Positions 39,347-48,742 of a stretch of DNA of 64,000 bases are shown piece by piece. Both the position numbers and the translations under genes were made by a program. The notes beneath the pieces are model-generated. The model was not told the DNA's origin and searched no databases. It worked only from the letters and a program-made list of their open reading frames with translations. Numbering within the stretch: position 1 is the first letter of the stretch; each line of letters starts with the position of its first letter. Origin of the DNA: Methanocaldococcus bathoardescens (GTDB lineage Archaea; AGJL01; Methanococci; Methanococcales; Methanocaldococcaceae); contig NZ_CP009149.1 of NCBI RefSeq assembly GCF_000739065.1, positions 372,001 through 436,000 of the forward strand. The letters run 5' to 3'.

Positions 39347-40528
39347 TTATCCCAAAAATCCAATAAACTTTCCTAAACAATAAAATACACCAATAGATGC
39401 TCCTATATTTGAGAGAGTAGCAACCAACAAAACTCTAAATAAATTGTTGTTTAAAAGCTCTTTAATTGATTCAGCATTTATTATTCCCACCAAATCTTTA
39501 TCTGTTATTTCTCTATATTTTAACTCTACAAGCCCAGCTATTGTTCCTACAGCCGCTAATGGTAATGGGACAAGAGTGGTTATAGGAGCTGAAAGAAAGG
39601 CAATTAATGCAGTTATTAACTTACCTCTTGCCAATATAACTCCAAGAGCTGATAATCCTCCAGTAAATACTATCCACTGAAAAGTAATCATCTTCAACAA
39701 TTCAGGATTACTTAAAGCATAATATACAATATACAAAAAAATGGCAATTATAGCCAATGAAATACCATAAGTTAAAAGCTTTGTTAGAGATTTTTTTCTC
39801 TTTTTTACTTTTATTAGTTCCATTAAATCAATATCTTTTCCATTTTCAAGCTGTTTTAAATATCTCACAATTCCCTCAACGTGTCCAGCTCCAACTACTG
39901 CCACTAAAGAATTTTTACCTTTACTTAACTCAAACAATCTTTTAGCCATGAATCTATCTCTTTCATCCACCAAAACTTCATATATTGTCGGAGATATTTC
40001 TTTTAACAATTTAGTAAATTTTTCAGGATTTTCAACCATCTCTTTTAATAAATCATCATCTATCTCTAAATCTTCTTCATTAGAATTTAATAACTCCCAA
40101 AAAATCTTTATTTTTTCTTTAAATGTCATCCTGTCCATCAATCTTGATAAAGTAATATCTATATCTCTATCAATTAGATATATTGGCAATCCATATCTAC
40201 TTGCTATTTCTATAGCTTTTTTCATTTCACTACCTGGTTTTATTCCAAAACTTTCCCCTATCTTCTTTTGAGAATTAGCTAAAATTAAATATATGAAAAA
40301 TTTTATAAAATTCCCTTCCTTTAATACTTTTTTTAAATCCACTTTTTTCTCTTCATTTGAAATCAGTGAGAAAAATCTTCTATCATCAAGCTCTACAGCA
40401 ACTCCTTCTGGAGAGACAGATGATATAATGTTTTCTACTTCTTCAATGCTATCCTTTGAAACATGGGCAGTTCCAATTAAATATATATCACATTCATTAA
40501 TCCCATTAAATATCTTCACATGCTTCAA
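39347..40528 (-). CDS. TraB family membrane protein
   Basis: About 393 aa. The N-terminal TraB domain has IYLIGTAHVSKDSIEEV and VVGAGHVEGIVRYL, conserved in the TraB/PrgY/GumN family. Three to four membrane helices fill the last 150 residues. Family function is uncertain; a metal-dependent protease-like fold has been proposed. The TTG at 40528 is preferred, 5 bp behind GGTGG; a GTG at 40537 overlaps that site. Confidence 0.87.
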   Translation of the reverse strand: MKHVKIFNGINECDIYLIGTAHVSKDSIEEVENIISSVSPEGVAVELDDRRFFSLISNEEKKVDLKKVLKEGNFIKFFIYLILANSQKKIGESFGIKPGSEMKKAIEIASRYGLPIYLIDRDIDITLSRLMDRMTFKEKIKIFWELLNSNEEDLEIDDDLLKEMVENPEKFTKLLKEISPTIYEVLVDERDRFMAKRLFELSKGKNSLVAVVGAGHVEGIVRYLKQLENGKDIDLMELIKVKKRKKSLTKLLTYGISLAIIAIFLYIVYYALSNPELLKMITFQWIVFTGGLSALGVILARGKLITALIAFLSAPITTLVPLPLAAVGTIAGLVELKYREITDKDLVGIINAESIKELLNNNLFRVLLVATLSNIGASIGVFYCLGKFIGFLG

Positions 40529-40616
40529 AACAACCACCAGCTTATAAGAAATTTTAATTTTTGTTTAATATTAAATTATGCCCTTAAATATTTAACACTA
40601 ACTATTTGTTATTAAT

Positions 40617-41807
40617 CTATCTCTTTCTTTTTTTAGTTTTTACTCCTAAGAAAGCCCTCTTTATTATAATTGTTGCGTAACTTCCCTTCTCCAATTCATA
40701 GCTTAAGGTTATTTTATACTTCCCTTTATTTAACTCATCTTCTTCAAACTCTCCAATTTTTAGGTTTTTAGGGACTGAGAGAATTTTCCTTTCATTGTAT
40801 ATGAATCTTCCTAAACCCCCTATATTGTTTAAATCTTCCATAGTAATACCTTCTCTCTTTAAGATTTCCTCAATAATTTTCTTCTCATCTCCACCATATT
40901 CAATGTCTGGAGCTATTGTTGGAAATTTCTTATCTTTTAATGTATCAAAAACTTCTATATCCATTTTTTTGTAAAACATAAAAGTTCCACATTCATATTC
41001 GTAATAAACCCTATCTTCTTCTGGTATATATTTATTTAATAACTCTTTTATACATTCATTCCATAGATAACTTTGATAAGCGGCAACAAAAATTTTTTTC
41101 AGTCTATCATCAACATAGCTTAAAGCTTTTTTGTAATCATTACTTTTTTTAAGCTCTTTAACCATATTTACATATAACCTTGCCTTTATGTTATTTTCTT
41201 TAATGTATTTCCAAACTTTATCCCAATCCCCCCAATTTTTAGCTATAAATCTCTTTAAATCCTTTATTATTTTCTTTTCAGATTTTTTATATTTTGTTAG
41301 CAATATTTTTACAGCTTCTTCATAATTGCCTTTTATCACTTCTTTGGCAATAAATTTTTTATCAAAAACACTTCCAAACCTCTGACTGTCAAAATAATTT
41401 GGGGCTCCAAATTCTAAGTATTTTAAATTTTCTTTTATTTTAGGGATATCATCTTTTTTTAAACCTCTAACTGTTATTGTGAATCTATTTCCTTCTAAAT
41501 CCCCCAATAATAGAAATTTTGATTCTCCAACTAACTCTAATTTTAAATTTGGTTCATCTAAGCTCAACTTCCCATATTTTTTTGGTATAGATATATATTG
41601 GGTAGTTAAAGCATGCCTATCTTTTAATCCACAATAACCAATATCTCTCAATGGAATTTTAAATTTTTTTGAGATATAGGAAAATGCCTTCAAACATTCT
41701 ATATTTCTCTTTGTTAATTTATATAAATAGCATCTATCTCCAGATATCTTATTAAAATCGACAATTTCTTCAACTATAAAATCCTCTGGCTTCATTCTAA
41801 GTTTCAT
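40617..41807 (-). CDS. truD: tRNA pseudouridine(13) synthase
   Basis: 396 aa, the archaeal length of TruD. The catalytic aspartate is in IGYCGLKDRHALTTQ (about residues 57-71), with NYFDSQRFG and AYQSYLWNECI as further family motifs. Modifies U13 in tRNA. It lies downstream of the tRNA-Val gene with about 200 bp between them that contain the duplicated tRNA tail and an AT-rich hairpin (TTTGATT/AATCAAA near 41845-41870). Confidence 0.94.
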   Translation of the reverse strand: MKLRMKPEDFIVEEIVDFNKISGDRCYLYKLTKRNIECLKAFSYISKKFKIPLRDIGYCGLKDRHALTTQYISIPKKYGKLSLDEPNLKLELVGESKFLLLGDLEGNRFTITVRGLKKDDIPKIKENLKYLEFGAPNYFDSQRFGSVFDKKFIAKEVIKGNYEEAVKILLTKYKKSEKKIIKDLKRFIAKNWGDWDKVWKYIKENNIKARLYVNMVKELKKSNDYKKALSYVDDRLKKIFVAAYQSYLWNECIKELLNKYIPEEDRVYYEYECGTFMFYKKMDIEVFDTLKDKKFPTIAPDIEYGGDEKKIIEEILKREGITMEDLNNIGGLGRFIYNERKILSVPKNLKIGEFEEDELNKGKYKITLSYELEKGSYATIIIKRAFLGVKTKKRKR

Positions 41808-41912
41808 AAAAACACCTCGACAAATTATTATGGTTATATTGAACTTTGATTAAAAAAGAAAAATCAAAACTCAACAATTTAAAATACTAAAAAATAAATC
41901 GTTAATAATAAA

Positions 41913-41935
41913 TGGTGGGCTCGACGAGATTCAAA
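41913..41935 (-). pseudogene. Decayed second copy of the tRNA-Val 3' end
   Basis: The 23 bp match the CCA, acceptor and T-arm end of the tRNA-Val gene (42010-42032) at 20 of 23 positions; all three changes are G to A on the plus strand. It is followed, towards the tRNA, by hairpins related to those at 639-704. Confidence 0.75.
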
Positions 41936-42009
41936 GCATAGGACTTCGCCCTATTGCTATACCGGGGATGCACTACCTCGCTAATGCTCAGCAGCACCTC
42001 TTTAAGGAT
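41936..42009 (-). mobile_element. Twin-hairpin element, locus 2 (at tRNA-Val)
   Basis: Read on the minus strand after the tRNA: a degenerate hairpin B (GAGCATTAGCGAGG is close to GAGCGTTAGCGAGG at locus 1), then hairpin A (AGC, A, ATAGG ... CCTAT, GCT), then the tRNA-tail copy. Order, orientation and the bulged A match locus 1. Hairpin A spans about 41938-41954. Confidence 0.7.
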
Positions 42010-42085
42010 TGGTGGGCTCGGCGGGATTCGAACCCGCGACCACCGCCTTGTGAGGGCGGCGTCATAGCCACTAGACCACGAGCCC
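42010..42085 (-). tRNA. tRNA-Val (anticodon CAC), CCA encoded
   Basis: Full cloverleaf on the minus strand: acceptor GGGCTCG/CGAGCCC, D arm GTC/GAC, anticodon stem CCGCC/GGCGG with loop CTCACAA (anticodon CAC), T arm GCGGG TTCGAAT CCCGC, discriminator A, then CCA in the DNA (42010-42012). A TATA-like TTTTATAAT about 35-45 bp upstream (near 42120-42130 on the minus strand) is a plausible promoter. Its 3' end is duplicated at 41913-41935. Confidence 0.96.
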
Positions 42086-42225
42086 AACCCATAAAATTTT
42101 AACAATAATGGTAATAGCAATTATAAAATAGCGGTCCTTTCAATTTTTCTTTGAGATTTCACTTAAAAGAGTGCCACATCGCTATCGGACTTAACCGAAT
42201 AAGCTCAAATAAAAGAGTAATTTAA

Positions 42226-42313
42226 TGGCGCGGGGGCCGGGACTTGAACCCGGGCTGGGCGTTGCCCAACGGGATTAGCAGTCCCGCGCCGTACCAGGCT
42301 GGGCCACCCCCGC
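42226..42313 (-). tRNA. tRNA-Ser (anticodon GCT), CCA encoded
   Basis: Class II cloverleaf on the minus strand: acceptor GCGGGGG/CCCCCGC, anticodon stem CGGGA/TCCCG with loop CTGCTAA (anticodon GCT), long variable arm with TTGGGC/GCCCAG, T arm CCGGG TTCAAGT CCCGG, discriminator G, then CCA (42226-42228). A TATA-like CTATATATATCC lies about 30 bp upstream, near 42340-42352. The 140 bp between the two tRNAs hold no further gene I can identify. Confidence 0.96.
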
Positions 42314-42500
42314 ACTAAAAGCAAACACTAATTGGGCATAAGGGATATATATAGTTTTCGTTTCAATATACGAGGTTGTCAAGTTAGCAACATCACCGGT
42401 TATAAAACTACACTATATCCATAAAAATTTATTTTTTGAAATAAAATATTCATTAATTTAAAGATAAAAATATATTGTATAAAAATCTTATTATAAATTT

Positions 42501-43496
42501 TTACCCTTCAACATATTTTTTTAACTTTTCAAGTTGTTCTTTAGTACCAAAGGCATATATTATGTCCCCAATATTAATTATTGTATCAGGAGGTGGGCTT
42601 GTAATCATTTTATCTCCTTTTTTAATTGCTAAAATTGTTGCTCCAGTTTTCTCTCTAATGCTTGAATCTTTTAAAAGTTTATTGTCAAGTTCTTTATTTT
42701 TTACAATATACCTCCTAACTTCCATATCCTCCTCTGTAGCTACTAAAGAATGGATGAATTCAACAACATCTGGGTTTATGGCTATCCTGGCAATTTCCAT
42801 TCCTCCAACTATATATGGGCATACTGCCCTATCAGCTCCTGCCTTTATTAATTTGTCTAATGTGGATGGTTTTTCTGCTTTTGCAACTATATAAATATTC
42901 GGATTTAGCTTCTTTGCTGAAAGAGTAATAAAGACGTTTTCAGCATCTGAGGTAACAACTGAAATTAATCCTTTAGCTTTTTCAATCTTTGCCTTTTTTA
43001 AAATATCGTCTGATGTTGCATCTCCAACAATACATATAAGATTTGGGTCTTTTTCAAGAGCTTCTTCCAATATTTTTTCATTTGAATCAATTATAACAAA
43101 TGGAATTCCGCATTTTTTTAATTCTTCGACTATAACTTTTCCTAATCTTCCATAACCACATATTATATAATGGTCATTTAGTTTCTTGATTTTATCCATC
43201 ATTTTTCTCAACCTAAAGTATTTTCTAAAATGCCCCTCAATAAAAAACCCTGCTACATTTCCCATAGTGTACGCAACCGCCCCTACTCCAGCAAATATAT
43301 AGATAATGATTGAGAGCTTTCCAATAAATGTCTTTGGTGTATAATCCCCATAACCAACTGTTGAGATTGTAACAACTGCCGCATAAAAGGCAGTGAAAAA
43401 ATCCCAGCCTTCAACTGTCATCAATATTACTGCTTCAATTAATATGAGTAAGATAATTACAATTACGCCGAGCTCTATTTTTTCATAAGTCTCCAT
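42501..43496 (-). CDS. Potassium channel with RCK (TrkA-N/TrkA-C) domain
   Basis: 331 aa, MthK-like. Two membrane helices flank the selectivity filter TVGYGDYTP (about residues 46-54). A cytoplasmic RCK NAD-binding-like domain begins YIICGYGRLGKVIVEEL, and a TrkA-C domain ends the protein. Gated by ligands such as calcium in relatives. It begins directly after the MVP gene, whose last codons (AAAGGAGAT) supply its ribosome site, so the two are translationally coupled. Confidence 0.92.
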   Translation of the reverse strand: METYEKIELGVIVIILLILIEAVILMTVEGWDFFTAFYAAVVTISTVGYGDYTPKTFIGKLSIIIYIFAGVGAVAYTMGNVAGFFIEGHFRKYFRLRKMMDKIKKLNDHYIICGYGRLGKVIVEELKKCGIPFVIIDSNEKILEEALEKDPNLICIVGDATSDDILKKAKIEKAKGLISVVTSDAENVFITLSAKKLNPNIYIVAKAEKPSTLDKLIKAGADRAVCPYIVGGMEIARIAINPDVVEFIHSLVATEEDMEVRRYIVKNKELDNKLLKDSSIREKTGATILAIKKGDKMITSPPPDTIINIGDIIYAFGTKEQLEKLKKYVEG

Positions 43497-44126
43497 TTAA
43501 TCTCCCTTTAAAACCTTTTGTAATGAAGCAATTAAGCCAGAAATAAAGAATAAGACAGAAAATATTATTATCAACTTTCCAGCATCTGTTTTTGGTGTTA
43601 TATCTCCATAACCAACTGTTGTTATAGATATTGTTGTGAAATAAAAAGCATCAAAAAAATTGTTTATTGCTGGATTCACACCTGCTTCAGCAACCCATAT
43701 TAAACATGAAGAAATAAAGCAAATTATCAGCAGTGTTAGAAAGTTTATTAATGCTGGATTTTCCTCTAATCTTCTTAATTTAATTATTCTAAGTAGAACT
43801 AAAATTCTTAGAATATTTATTGCCCTTAGCCCTAAAAATGCCTTTGAATAAAATATCTCTAAAGAATACAGCAAGAAGGCAATAACAACTATGGCATCAA
43901 CAATATTATAAACGTCTTTAAAAAACTTTGCCTTATCTTTAGCATAATAAAAGTTGTATATAAATTCAAAAGTAAAAAACATTATAGAGATATAATCTAA
44001 CCTTATTAACAAATCTTGATACGGGGGATTGTATGTTGATAATATAAAGGAAATAACTATCTCAAATGTAAAAATTAAACTCAAAATTTCTATAATCTTC
44101 CTCAATTTTTTATCTTTTAAATTCAT
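43497..44126 (-). CDS. Voltage-gated potassium channel, MVP type
   Basis: 209 aa with six membrane helices. The S4 voltage sensor is the arginine-rich [20 protein letters not shown] and the filter is [11 protein letters not shown]. It matches the pattern of the M. jannaschii MVP channel, which is known to open on hyperpolarisation. First gene of a two-channel operon. Confidence 0.92.
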   Translation of the reverse strand: MNLKDKKLRKIIEILSLIFTFEIVISFILSTYNPPYQDLLIRLDYISIMFFTFEFIYNFYYAKDKAKFFKDVYNIVDAIVVIAFLLYSLEIFYSKAFLGLRAINILRILVLLRIIKLRRLEENPALINFLTLLIICFISSCLIWVAEAGVNPAINNFFDAFYFTTISITTVGYGDITPKTDAGKLIIIFSVLFFISGLIASLQKVLKGD

Positions 44127-44164
44127 TTATATCACAATTAGTATTTTTTATAGTAGGTGGAATT

Positions 44165-45628
44165 ATGGAAATTGGCATTTTAGATATAAAAGGTTCTCTA
44201 CCATTATTTGAAGATTTTGGCAATCTGCCAACAAAAATTATAGATGAAAGGAACTACAAAGAAATTAAAGATTTAGATGCTTTAATAATACCTGGGGGTA
44301 GTTTGGTTGAAAGCAAATCATTAAATGAAGAGATAAAAAAAGAAATAATTAACTTTGATGGATATATTATTGGAATATGTAGTGGTTTTCAAATCTTATC
44401 AAAAAAAATAGACATTGGAAGAAAAAGTAGTGTTCCAATAGTTAGAGAATGCTTATCTTTGTTAGATGTTGAATTTTACCCATTAGTTTGCACTGATAGA
44501 GTTGAATTTGAATTAAAAAAATCAATATTTGGTGAAGGAAAAGGAAAGGGGTTTCACTGCCACACCTATGGAGATATTAAGATAGTTGATAAAGAGACAA
44601 AAATTCTTACGATTTCAAAAGTAAAAAAACTAAATTATAAATTAGGTAAAGAGCAAGAAATTATTTCTGGGGTTTTTAAAGGCAAAGTGTTTGGAACAAT
44701 GGTTCATAACTTCTTAGACAATGAATTTGTTAGAGACAATTTTTTAAAACATTTGGGAGTTGCAGAAGATGAGAAAGAGAAAATTTTTGAAAAAAATAAG
44801 ATAATAAAAGATGAGTTAAAGAAAAGAGCTTTAAAATATAGATTAAATCCAGAAAGTATTGAAAAAGACAATGCCAAGAAAGATAAAAATAAAAAAAGAG
44901 GAATTATTTTATTGGCAACATCTTCAAATAGTGGAAAAACATTTTTAACTACAGCAATATCAGCAAAATTAAAGGGGAGGGTTTTTGTTGCTAAGATTGG
45001 AGGGGATGTTAGGGATATAGTGCCAGCTCTTTATTTATTAAGAGAAAAGATGACGAAATACAATAGTATAAAGATTGGAGAGAGAGGATGGGTTGATGTT
45101 AAGGAATTTTTAGATTATATAAAAAAATCGGATTACGATTATGTAATAGTTGAGGGAGTTATGGGAGCTTTTACAGCTGCATTAAAAAATATCTCATCCT
45201 ATCAAATAGCCAAAAAGCTTAGATTTCCTGTATATATAGTAAGTTTTTGTAATATAAGTGGGATAGAAGGAGCATTTGTAGATGCAATAGCATATTATAG
45301 CTTACTCAAAGATATTGGAATTAAAGTTGAAGGAATTATTTTAAATAAAGTTTATGATTGGAATGCATTTAATAAATTAAAAAGTTTAGCTGAAAAATAT
45401 AATATAAAGCTTTATGGTGTTGGAAAAGTATCTAATGAGAGTAGAGGATTAATTCCAGAGGTAGAGATTGATTATGAAAGCTTCTGCATAAATGCCTTTA
45501 ATGTTGATTTAAAAATAGAAATCCCAGAGATTGAAATAAATAACCTTATAAATGATGAAGATGATAACTTTTTAAATAGGTTAGATAATTGGATAAAGAA
45601 AATTATGGTTTTTTGCAAAAGTTATTAA
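44165..45628 (+). CDS. CobB/CobQ-like amidotransferase with swapped domain order
   Basis: 487 aa. The N-terminal half is a class I glutamine amidotransferase-like domain with the nucleophile Cys72 in GICSGFQIL and His181 in MVHNFLDN. The C-terminal half is a dethiobiotin synthetase-like ATPase domain with the P-loop [10 protein letters not shown] (about 250-260). Known CobB, CobQ and CfbB have the opposite order. Amidation of a tetrapyrrole or related acid is inferred. The last seven codons (MVFCKSY) and the stop lie inside a MITE (45604-45714), so the native C-terminus was replaced. The start follows GGTGG. Confidence 0.78.
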   Translation: MEIGILDIKGSLPLFEDFGNLPTKIIDERNYKEIKDLDALIIPGGSLVESKSLNEEIKKEIINFDGYIIGICSGFQILSKKIDIGRKSSVPIVRECLSLLDVEFYPLVCTDRVEFELKKSIFGEGKGKGFHCHTYGDIKIVDKETKILTISKVKKLNYKLGKEQEIISGVFKGKVFGTMVHNFLDNEFVRDNFLKHLGVAEDEKEKIFEKNKIIKDELKKRALKYRLNPESIEKDNAKKDKNKKRGIILLATSSNSGKTFLTTAISAKLKGRVFVAKIGGDVRDIVPALYLLREKMTKYNSIKIGERGWVDVKEFLDYIKKSDYDYVIVEGVMGAFTAALKNISSYQIAKKLRFPVYIVSFCNISGIEGAFVDAIAYYSLLKDIGIKVEGIILNKVYDWNAFNKLKSLAEKYNIKLYGVGKVSNESRGLIPEVEIDYESFCINAFNVDLKIEIPEIEINNLINDEDDNFLNRLDNWIKKIMVFCKSY

Positions 45629-45714
45629 AATTAATATAGAAGATTTGAATGCCTTCTTAAAGGAAGGCGTTCATAAATGCCTTATACATTTAAAATGTTT
45701 TGCAAAAAACTATA
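45604..45714. mobile_element. MITE copy 1 (111 bp, 16-bp terminal inverted repeats)
   Basis: Ends are TATGGTTTTTTGCAAA and the inverse of TATAGTTTTTTGCAAA (one mismatch). The interior has a hairpin GAATGCCTTC/GAAGGCGTTC and then CCTTAT, matching copy 2 at 62574-62685. The inner stem sequence differs between copies while pairing is kept. It lies across the end of the CobQ-like gene and just before the ribosome site of the next gene. Confidence 0.85.
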
Positions 45715-45733
45715 TTTGAAGTGGGGGATAATA

Positions 45734-46582
45734 ATGGACATGTTTAGTGGTTTTATTGGCTCATTAATTTGGTGGCTTCTATTCTTTTATTTAGTTATGG
45801 CACCTCAAATACAATATAAACAATTACAGCTTGCAAGATTAAGAATTCTTAAAGAGCTTTCAAATAAAAGAAATTCAACAGTAATAACAATGATACACAG
45901 GCAAGAGAGTATTGGCTTATTTGGAATCCCAGTTTATAAATTTATAACCATTGAAGATAGTGAAGAGATTTTGAGGGCTATAAGAGCAGCTCCAAAAGAT
46001 AAACCAATAGATTTAATTATACACACTCCAGGAGGTTTAGTTTTAGCAGCTACTCAAATTGCAAAGGCATTAAAAGCTCATCCAGCAGAGACAAGGGTTA
46101 TAATTCCACATTATGCAATGAGTGGGGGAACTTTAATAGCTTTAGCGGCAGATAAAATAATTATGGATGAAAATGCAGTTTTAGGTCCTGTAGACCCACA
46201 ACTTGGGCAGTATCCTGCTCCAAGTATAGTTAAAGCTGTAGAGCAGAAAGGAGTTGATAAAGCAGACGACCAAACGTTGATATTGGCTGATATTGCCAAA
46301 AAAGCAATAAATCAAGTCCAAAATTTTGTATATAATTTATTGAAAGATAAATATGGAGAAGAGAAAGCTAAAGAATTATCTAAAACTCTTACAGAAGGTA
46401 GATGGACTCACGATTATCCAATAACTGTTGAAGAAGCTAAAAAACTTGGTTTGGATATAGATACAAACGTTCCTGAAGAAGTTTATACATTAATGGAATT
46501 GTATAAGCAACCAGTAAGGCAGAGAGGGACTGTTGAGTTCATGCCATATCCAACAACACAGGATAGTGGAAATAAAAAATAA
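45734..46582 (+). CDS. ClpP-class membrane serine protease homologue (SDH family)
   Basis: About 282 aa: an N-terminal membrane helix (LIWWLLFFYLVMAP), then a ClpP/crotonase-fold domain with DLIIHTPGGLVLAA and the serine in HYAMSGGTLIALAADKI, then LGPVDPQLGQYPA. Resembles the serine dehydrogenase proteinase/SppA-like family. The ATG at 45734 behind GGGGGAT is chosen; the longer frame from 45677 begins inside the MITE. Proteolytic role inferred from family. Confidence 0.87.
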   Translation: MDMFSGFIGSLIWWLLFFYLVMAPQIQYKQLQLARLRILKELSNKRNSTVITMIHRQESIGLFGIPVYKFITIEDSEEILRAIRAAPKDKPIDLIIHTPGGLVLAATQIAKALKAHPAETRVIIPHYAMSGGTLIALAADKIIMDENAVLGPVDPQLGQYPAPSIVKAVEQKGVDKADDQTLILADIAKKAINQVQNFVYNLLKDKYGEEKAKELSKTLTEGRWTHDYPITVEEAKKLGLDIDTNVPEEVYTLMELYKQPVRQRGTVEFMPYPTTQDSGNKK

Positions 46583-46605
46583 AATAAATGAAAGATAAAA
46601 ATAAA

Positions 46606-47616
46606 TTATCTTTTTGTAGCTTGATAGATATGTATTAAATCACTTAAAATAGCTGAAGCTGTCTCTATAGGTCCAGCTCCTCTTCCAACAACCACAACCT
46701 CTTTTGCCAAATCAGTTTCAAACATTGCAACATTTAAAGTTCCTTTAACATTCAATGGGCTGTCTATTGGGACAAGCATCGGCTCAACAATTAAGTATCC
46801 ATCTTTAATCTGTCCAATTAATTTTATTGTGTATCCCCTCTTATTAGCTAAAAATAGAGCTTCTGGTGTTATTCTTTTTATTCCTTTAACTTTCACATCT
46901 TTTATTGTTTTGTTCATACCCATAATTGAATTAGCTAAAATAACAATCTTTGCTGCAGTGTCTAAACCTTCAATATCTTGAGTTGGGTCTGTTTCAGCTA
47001 TTCCTAATTCCTTAGCTTCTTTTAATGCAGTTTCAAAATCTAAACCTTCTTTTTCCATTTTTGTTAGTATATAGTTGGTTGTTCCATTTAAAATTCCTCT
47101 TATTGATAAAATTTCATTTCCTGCTAATGTTTCCTTAGCCAAGTTTATTATTGGCATAGCTCCTCCAACTGAAGCCTCATGCCTAAAAATAACATTATAT
47201 TTTTTTGCTTCTTCAATCAACTCTCTATAACATAAAGCTAAAGGTCCTTTATTAGCTGTTACAACATGTTTTTTATTTTTAAAACTTTCTAAGATATGGG
47301 TTTTAGCTGGCTCTCCTGTTTCTAAGTTTGATGGTGTTACTTCAACAACAACATCAGCATCAACATTTCTTATAACATCTATTGAGCTAATTTCTTTACC
47401 TTTTTCTGGATAATTTTTAATTTTTCCTGTCTTCTCTTTAACTTCTATTGCTTTTAGTAAATCTAAACCATCTTCATCTATTGCCGCCCCAGAACTATCT
47501 GTTATAGCAACAACTCTAAACTCTTCAAAGTTTTTCTTTAAATATTCTCTCTTTTCATACAGAACCTTAGCAACTCCCTTCCCTATAGCTCCAAATCCAA
47601 CAATAATTATATCCAT
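46606..47616 (-). CDS. hom: Homoserine dehydrogenase
   Basis: 336 aa, NAD(P)-dependent reduction of aspartate semialdehyde to homoserine, for threonine and methionine. N-terminal Rossmann motif [15 protein letters not shown], the [10 protein letters not shown] segment, [10 protein letters not shown] and [12 protein letters not shown] around the substrate site, and [16 protein letters not shown]. No ACT domain of its own, but a separate ACT protein is encoded just upstream on the same strand. Confidence 0.95.
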   Translation of the reverse strand: MDIIIVGFGAIGKGVAKVLYEKREYLKKNFEEFRVVAITDSSGAAIDEDGLDLLKAIEVKEKTGKIKNYPEKGKEISSIDVIRNVDADVVVEVTPSNLETGEPAKTHILESFKNKKHVVTANKGPLALCYRELIEEAKKYNVIFRHEASVGGAMPIINLAKETLAGNEILSIRGILNGTTNYILTKMEKEGLDFETALKEAKELGIAETDPTQDIEGLDTAAKIVILANSIMGMNKTIKDVKVKGIKRITPEALFLANKRGYTIKLIGQIKDGYLIVEPMLVPIDSPLNVKGTLNVAMFETDLAKEVVVVGRGAGPIETASAILSDLIHIYQATKR

Positions 47617-47647
47617 CCTCTCACCAAAATTTTAATAATTGCTGTTT

Positions 47648-48130
47648 TTAAAATATGGATTTTATAAATAACAGACCTTTTTCTTTTTCTAACTCTTCAA
47701 ATAGATAAAAAAGCTCCTCTATCTTATCTTCATCAATAATAATTCTCATCATTGCTGATGATTCTTTATCTGGATGTGGCATAATCAAATCTAAATCTTC
47801 AACAAGACCTATCTCGTTTATTCTGTCTATTGTATCCCTTATGTTTGTATCAACAACGTGCCCTATAACAACAACATCCAAATAAACCTTTTTATCCTTT
47901 CCATCAATTTTTTTAATTATAGCCCCCTCTTTTTCTAAATCTTCTAAGATATTTTTTAATTTTTCCTTATCATCAACATCAATAACAATCCTTACGGGGA
48001 CTTTTCCTCCTCTTTTTTCCTCTCTTGAATGTATAACACTTATTACATTAGCTCCATGCTTTGAGATTGGTGTTAAAACTCTCAATAATTCCCCAGGTTT
48101 GTCTTTTAACTCAATATCTATAGTTATCAT
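47648..48130 (-). CDS. ACT-domain regulatory protein
   Basis: About 160 aa with two ACT-like halves ([20 protein letters not shown] at the start; [16 protein letters not shown] later). Probably binds an amino acid and regulates, or is a subunit for, the homoserine dehydrogenase encoded 31 bp downstream. The ATG at 48130 follows GGTGGTAGAG; a longer frame to 48142 overlaps carS. Confidence 0.85.
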   Translation of the reverse strand: MITIDIELKDKPGELLRVLTPISKHGANVISVIHSREEKRGGKVPVRIVIDVDDKEKLKNILEDLEKEGAIIKKIDGKDKKVYLDVVVIGHVVDTNIRDTIDRINEIGLVEDLDLIMPHPDKESSAMMRIIIDEDKIEELFYLFEELEKEKGLLFIKSIF

Positions 48131-48132
48131 CT

Positions 48133-48666
48133 CTACCACCAAACATCTTTAATACCTAATTTATAAGCTATTATATTTCCAAGTAAATGAATAAACACTG
48201 TAAATAGGCAGATTATAATTATCATTTCATGAGGTATTGGGGCAACAATATAACCAAATGCTAAAGCTCCAATTACAAAATCAAGTTGGTCTAATAATGG
48301 AGCTGGCTTACCTCTCTCAATATTTAATCTCCTTTTTATAAAACTACCTACTGCATCACCAACAACAGCCCCAGTAGATAAAAAGAAAGCCAATATAACA
48401 TGGTCTAAAACAGTGCCATAAAAGTCTAAGCTATTAAAAATATTAAAATCTACTAAAATTCCCTGTATTAATCCAACCAATGTTCCACAAAGAATTCCAA
48501 AAACACTACCTTTATATGTTACACCATTACCTATCAATCTCCTTCCGTCAATAAAATTTTTTCCTAAATCTACTGGGGTTCCTCCACCAAATATACACGC
48601 TGATGCGTTTGCCACATAAGCTGGCAGTATATACCAAAGTGATGCAAACAATAACTTATAAAACAT
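48133..48666 (-). CDS. carS: CDP-archaeol synthase
   Basis: 177 aa with about five membrane helices. Transfers CTP to digeranylgeranylglyceryl phosphate in archaeal lipid synthesis. Family motifs: [33 protein letters not shown] and [20 protein letters not shown]. The start follows AGGGGAGAT. It leads a small operon with the ACT and hom genes. Confidence 0.93.
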   Translation of the reverse strand: MFYKLLFASLWYILPAYVANASACIFGGGTPVDLGKNFIDGRRLIGNGVTYKGSVFGILCGTLVGLIQGILVDFNIFNSLDFYGTVLDHVILAFFLSTGAVVGDAVGSFIKRRLNIERGKPAPLLDQLDFVIGALAFGYIVAPIPHEMIIIICLFTVFIHLLGNIIAYKLGIKDVWW

Positions 48667-48742
48667 TTATCTCCCCTTACATTAATTTAATATTTAATCT
48701 TGATAAATTTTCATCCATATATAAAATACTATCTGTGAGACC

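Noticed and set aside
41902-42120. Open frame covering tRNA-Val
   Set aside because: It overlaps a full tRNA and its decayed copy; no ribosome site.
42086-42225. A small RNA gene between the two tRNAs
   Set aside because: No convincing box C/D, H/ACA or stable fold could be seen by eye; only promoter-like sequence.
45677-45733. N-terminal extension of the ClpP-class protein from 45677
   Set aside because: The extension begins in the MITE, while the ATG at 45734 has a strong GGGGGAT site.
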